Positions 61,223 through 64,000 of a stretch of 64,000 nt of DNA are shown one piece after another; positions within the stretch are counted from its first letter, which is position 1; each line of letters starts with the position of its first letter. This DNA comes from Ferruginibacter sp. Lineage in GTDB: Bacteria; Bacteroidota; Bacteroidia; Chitinophagales; Chitinophagaceae. The stretch covers positions 1 to 64,000 of the forward strand of contig JACMKX010000181.1 of assembly GCA_014379905.1 (NCBI GenBank), given 5' to 3'. The notes below the pieces were generated by a model. That model had not been told where the DNA came from. It saw nothing but the letters and a program-made list of their open reading frames with translations, and ran no database searches. The translations under genes were made by a program, and so were the position numbers.

Positions 61223-61630
61223 ATGGGTTTAAGAAAAAATAAATTAAGAGATGAACATTCCGAAGTGGACACCGGTCCGCTCAATGATATTTTGTTCATA
61301 TTACTCATGTTCTTTTTAATGATCTCTACCATTGCCAATTCCAACACTATAAAAATGAGTGTACCCCGTGCAAAAAGTGATACCAAACAAAAACAAAGTG
61401 TGGTGGTAGCGATACGGCAAGACCGCAGTCTTTTTGTAGGTTCTAAAAGCATTCCACATGATTCACTGGAATCAGTGTTGAGAAAATATATAAATGAAAA
61501 AGACAGCATTAACCCGGCTGTTGTTATCAATGCTGATTCAAGTGTAGCCTGGAACGAAATTGTGAATGTAATGAAAGTTGCCCGGAGGCTGGGCGCTACC
61601 ACATCTGCAAATGTTAGCGGGATAGACTAG
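61223..61630 (+). CDS. exbD: ExbD/TolR-family biopolymer transport protein
   Basis: The product has 135 residues. One membrane helix (LNDILFILLMFFLMISTI, ~19-37) contains the conserved proton-carrying Asp (LNDILF). The periplasmic domain follows (VVVAIRQDRSLFVG, VINADSSVAWNEIVNVMKVAR), of the ExbD type. It forms the motor with ExbB. Its last 17 bases overlap the end of prmC on the other strand, so the two transcripts run into each other. Confidence 0.9.
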   Translation: MGLRKNKLRDEHSEVDTGPLNDILFILLMFFLMISTIANSNTIKMSVPRAKSDTKQKQSVVVAIRQDRSLFVGSKSIPHDSLESVLRKYINEKDSINPAVVINADSSVAWNEIVNVMKVARRLGATTSANVSGID

Positions 61631-62468
61631 CCATCACCATTCTTTCTTTTCCAAAAATGTCTTTTTTTATAACAGTTTTATAACCCGCCCCGGAAAAATA
61701 CAGCCCTACTTCGTTTGCGAAGAATTCGTGTGTTTCCATAAAAATACAACCGTTTTTTGCCAGGTGTTCTGCACCAAAAGCAGCTATCTTTTCATAGAAA
61801 ATCAAAGCCCTTTTATCCGAAACAAATAAGGCAATGTGTGGTTCATGAGCAGTTACATTTGCATCCAATAATTCTTTTTCATTTTCCGGTATGTAAGGTG
61901 GATTGCTTACAATGACATCATACTGCGATAATCTTTCCCAATGGTGCGCTTCTAAAAAATCCTGCTGAAGCCATTGTATAGTTACATTATTTGCGAGCGC
62001 ATTTTCTCTTGCAACTGATAATGCATCGCCACTAATATCTATGGCGCTCACATTCGTTTCCGGGAATTCTTTTTTTACGGTGATGGGAATACATCCACTG
62101 CCGGTGCCAATATCAAGCAGGGAGCTGTTGCCATTTGTTTTAATATAACTAACCACTTCTTTTACAAGTTCTTCAGTTTCCGGCCGGGGAATTAATACAG
62201 CAGGAGATACTTTAAATTTTAATCCAGCAAACCAGGCATGCCCAATTACGTATTGAACAGGTACCTGCCTTTTTAGTTGCAGCAAAGCATTTTCAAGCAG
62301 GGATACTTTTTCTTTTTCGATAATGTGGTGCGGATCAATAATGATATCCCCTTTGCTTTTTCCGACAAAATGTTCAAAGATCATGGCACTAACAGCTGAG
62401 GTTTCGCCGTAGCCGTACAATGGCTTCAGTTCGGTTAAAAAAAGATTGTAAAATTCCCGGAGCTGCAT
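61614..62468 (-). CDS. prmC: Release factor glutamine methyltransferase PrmC
   Basis: The product has 284 residues, the normal length. Methylates the Gln of the GGQ motif in release factors RF1 and RF2, aiding termination. Motif I is LLDIGTGSGCIPITV, followed by VSAIDISGDALSVAREN, and the substrate-binding signature VSNPPYIPENEK is intact. AVLIPRPETEELV is the typical family linker. The start is the ATG at 62466-62468, since a perfect TAAGTTTG promoter box stands 5 bases upstream. It is divergent from ribD. Confidence 0.96.
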   Translation of the reverse strand: MQLREFYNLFLTELKPLYGYGETSAVSAMIFEHFVGKSKGDIIIDPHHIIEKEKVSLLENALLQLKRQVPVQYVIGHAWFAGLKFKVSPAVLIPRPETEELVKEVVSYIKTNGNSSLLDIGTGSGCIPITVKKEFPETNVSAIDISGDALSVARENALANNVTIQWLQQDFLEAHHWERLSQYDVIVSNPPYIPENEKELLDANVTAHEPHIALFVSDKRALIFYEKIAAFGAEHLAKNGCIFMETHEFFANEVGLYFSGAGYKTVIKKDIFGKERMVMASLSR

Positions 62469-62473
62469 GGCTA

Positions 62474-62481
62474 CAAACTTA
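62474..62481 (-). promoter_or_regulatory. Predicted prmC promoter abutting the start
   Basis: TAAGTTTG (62481-62474, minus strand) matches TAnnTTTG exactly and is followed by TAGCC and the ATG. The transcript would be leaderless. The -33 region falls within the ACACGAATT repeat. Confidence 0.6.
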
Positions 62482-62489
62482 ATCTTTTA

Positions 62490-62522
62490 TTACACGAATT
62501 AAGTACACGAATTACAGGAATT
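62490..62522. repeat. ACACGAATT repeat in the prmC/ribD spacer
   Basis: Three degenerate units (TTACACGAATT, AAGTACACGAAT, TTACAGGAATT) stand directly upstream of the prmC -7 box. They belong to the same family as 22585-22626 and 51743-51780. Confidence 0.6.
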
Positions 62523-62643
62523 GTCAGAACCTGTTATCCACTGGCTACGAGCCATGATCTGCAGGGTAGCAGCAACCAGCCGGCACTACCTGCTGTTTCT
62601 CAATTTTCTTATGCTTCATTTCTTATTCTTTATTCCATCTGCT

Positions 62644-62651
62644 TACTTTTG
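62644..62651 (+). promoter_or_regulatory. Predicted ribD promoter abutting the start
   Basis: TACTTTTG matches TAnnTTTG exactly. CAGCC separates it from the TTG at 62657, supporting that start and a leaderless transcript. Confidence 0.6.
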
Positions 62652-62656
62652 CAGCC

Positions 62657-63697
62657 TTGAGCAGCGATGAGTTATATATGAGCAGGTGCCTGGAACTGGC
62701 AGAAATGGGCGCAGGGTACGTGGCACCCAATCCAATGGTGGGTGCTGTATTGGTGCATGGGGATACCATAATAGGCGAGGGATATCACCAACAATACGGC
62801 ACTGCTCATGCTGAAGTGAATTGTATTAAAAGCGTAAAGGCCGAAAACATACAACTTATTGCAGCAAGCTGCCTCTACGTTTCTTTGGAGCCCTGTGCTC
62901 ATTTTGGTAAAACGCCTCCCTGTACAGATCTTATCCTTCAACATAAAATTCCAAAAGTTGTTGTTGGCTGCAGGGATGCCTTTGCCCAAGTAAATGGATG
63001 GGGGATTCAAAAATTAAAAGATGCCGGTATTAAAGTAACTGAAGGCATATTGGAAAAAAAAGCATTGGAACTAAACAAAAGTTTTTTTTGTTTTCATAAA
63101 AATCAACGCCCTTATATCATTTTAAAGTGGGCACAAACAGCGGATGGATTTATCGCTAAACCCAATCATGAAAGGTTATTTATCAGCAACGAATTAACGA
63201 ATCACTGGGTGCATAAAATGAGGGCAGCAACAGCAGCAATAATGGCAGGAACCAATACGGTGCTTTATGACAACCCCTCGCTAACTACAAGAAAATGGCC
63301 GGGTAATAATCCTGTAAGAATAATTATTGACAAGCAATTAAAAGTTCAGCGCAAAGCTCCTGTATTCAATAAAAATTCAGCAGTAATTGTTTTAAACGAA
63401 TTAGTGGAAAAGCAGGAAGATCATATTCATTTTTTTAAAATTAATAAAGCAGAAAATCTTTTGCCCCGGCTGATGCAGTTGCTGTTTGAAAAAAATATTA
63501 ATTCAGTGATGGTGGAAGGCGGAAGTGCCCTGTTACAATCCTTTGTAGAAGGAGGTTTGTGGGATGAAGCTTACATCATCCACAACGAAAGTCTCTATTT
63601 ACAAACCGGTATCCCCGCCACAACTTTACCGGGAGTAAAAAAAACGGGACAGTTCAATATTTTGACCGACAGGATTGATCATTATATAAATGAATAA
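62657..63697 (+). CDS. ribD: Bifunctional riboflavin biosynthesis deaminase/reductase RibD
   Basis: The product has 346 residues, the normal length. It deaminates and then reduces the pyrimidine intermediate of riboflavin synthesis. The deaminase half has the zinc motif TAHAEVNCI and SLEPCAHFGKTPPC. The reductase half begins at RPYIILKWAQTADGFIA and has AIMAGTNTVLYDNPSLTTR and VMVEGGSALLQSF. The start is the TTG at 62657: it gives SSDELYMSRCLELAE, which aligns with the E. coli start (DEYYMARALKLAQ), and it is 5 bases after a perfect promoter box. A later ATG (62678) would cut off conserved residues. The YigZ-like gene follows 30 bases downstream. Confidence 0.96.
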   Translation: MSSDELYMSRCLELAEMGAGYVAPNPMVGAVLVHGDTIIGEGYHQQYGTAHAEVNCIKSVKAENIQLIAASCLYVSLEPCAHFGKTPPCTDLILQHKIPKVVVGCRDAFAQVNGWGIQKLKDAGIKVTEGILEKKALELNKSFFCFHKNQRPYIILKWAQTADGFIAKPNHERLFISNELTNHWVHKMRAATAAIMAGTNTVLYDNPSLTTRKWPGNNPVRIIIDKQLKVQRKAPVFNKNSAVIVLNELVEKQEDHIHFFKINKAENLLPRLMQLLFEKNINSVMVEGGSALLQSFVEGGLWDEAYIIHNESLYLQTGIPATTLPGVKKTGQFNILTDRIDHYINE

Positions 63698-63727
63698 AAG
63701 GTTGAATCAGCTTACTAAAAATGATGA

Positions 63728-64000
63728 ATGGAATTTTTTACAACAATAGATCAGCCGTCCCGGGCGGAGTTTAAGGATAGGGGGAGCAGGTTCATTGCTT
63801 ATGCCTATCCTGCAGGCAACCCAACTGATTTTAAAAAACTATTGCAGGAGCTAAAAAAAGAGCATCCTAAAGCAGTACATTATTGTTTTGCCTATCGCTT
63901 TGGTTTGGAGGGCAATCAGTTCAGGGTCAGTGACGACGGGGAACCCGCAGGCACAGCAGGGAAGCCTATATTAGGGCAGTTAGACAGCAAAGGTCTTACA
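63728..64000 (+). CDS. YigZ/IMPACT-family protein (cut by the window end)
   Basis: The first 91 residues are visible from MEFFTTIDQPSRAEFKDRGS (ATG 63728). SRFIAYAYP, HYCFAYRFG and SDDGEPAGTAGKPIL are the signature of the IMPACT/UPF0029 family (YigZ in E. coli), a ribosomal-S5-like fold often followed by a second domain. The role in bacteria is not well defined; eukaryotic IMPACT acts on translational control. It lies 30 bases after ribD and is probably co-transcribed. It runs off the right edge. Confidence 0.9.
   Translation, partial: MEFFTTIDQPSRAEFKDRGSRFIAYAYPAGNPTDFKKLLQELKKEHPKAVHYCFAYRFGLEGNQFRVSDDGEPAGTAGKPILGQLDSKGLT

Noticed and set aside
61614..61630. Misannotated end of exbD or prmC because they overlap
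   Set aside because: Both proteins have family-typical C-termini at these stops. A 17-base convergent overlap is acceptable.

Overview
This window is a chromosomal segment of a Bacteroidota bacterium, most likely of the Chitinophagaceae or a close relative. The evidence is AT-rich DNA with few Shine-Dalgarno sites, promoters of the Bacteroidota type (-7 box TAnnTTTG), many lipoproteins and large secreted repeat proteins, a C-terminal type IX secretion (T9SS) sorting domain, LytTR and HisKA_3 regulators, and a GOB-like metallo-beta-lactamase. I saw no rRNA, tRNA, CRISPR array, prophage or insertion sequence.

Layout. 1-10.6 kb: isocitrate dehydrogenase (cut by the window edge), two paralogous surface lipoproteins on either side of a GNAT acetyltransferase, a small lipoprotein and mnmA, then ldhA, an M23 peptidase and a frameshifted ThuA-like gene. 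10.9-13.3 kb: a phage-fibre-like protein with an S74 chaperone domain. 13.6-18.2 kb: thyA and folA, separated by an OmpA/PD40 lipoprotein-like gene and a broken four-helix-bundle gene, followed by a TlpA-like thioredoxin. 18.2-24.1 kb: S8 protease, a membrane protein with a methyltransferase, and the three-gene proton-translocating transhydrogenase pntAA-pntAB-pntB. 24.1-30.8 kb: broken Uma2 gene, GOB-type beta-lactamase, rRNA methyltransferase, LysM protein, LytTR regulator, a truncated adhesin remnant and fmt. 30.9-45.0 kb: a minus-strand block of surface proteins: C1q-like and S74-type fibres (one decayed), a Ser-rich secreted protein with a lysozyme-like partner, a 2144-residue T9SS protein with six tandem repeats, and a beta-helix protein. 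45.3-49.8 kb: two tandem paralogous TPR histidine kinases with one response regulator. 49.9-64 kb: NamZ muramidase, SlyD-like isomerase, pepT, two tandem delta-60 repeat proteins downstream of a TPM protein, an SPFH protein, exbB-exbD, prmC, ribD and a cut yigZ-type gene.

Three threads run through the window. First, surface-exposed repeat proteins have multiplied by duplication and module swapping. Second, six accessory genes (ThuA, four-helix bundle, Uma2, adhesin, S74 fibre, a small exported peptide) carry frameshifts or stops while long neighbouring genes (up to 6.4 kb) are intact, so real decay is more likely than poor sequence. Third, several housekeeping genes (prmC, fmt, ribD, thyA, mnmA) carry a -7 promoter box only 4-5 bases before the start codon, implying leaderless mRNAs, and many spacers contain dispersed families of short degenerate repeats (ACACGAAT, AATAAGGAAT, TCCCGAAGGG, ATTAGCAAATTA and others).
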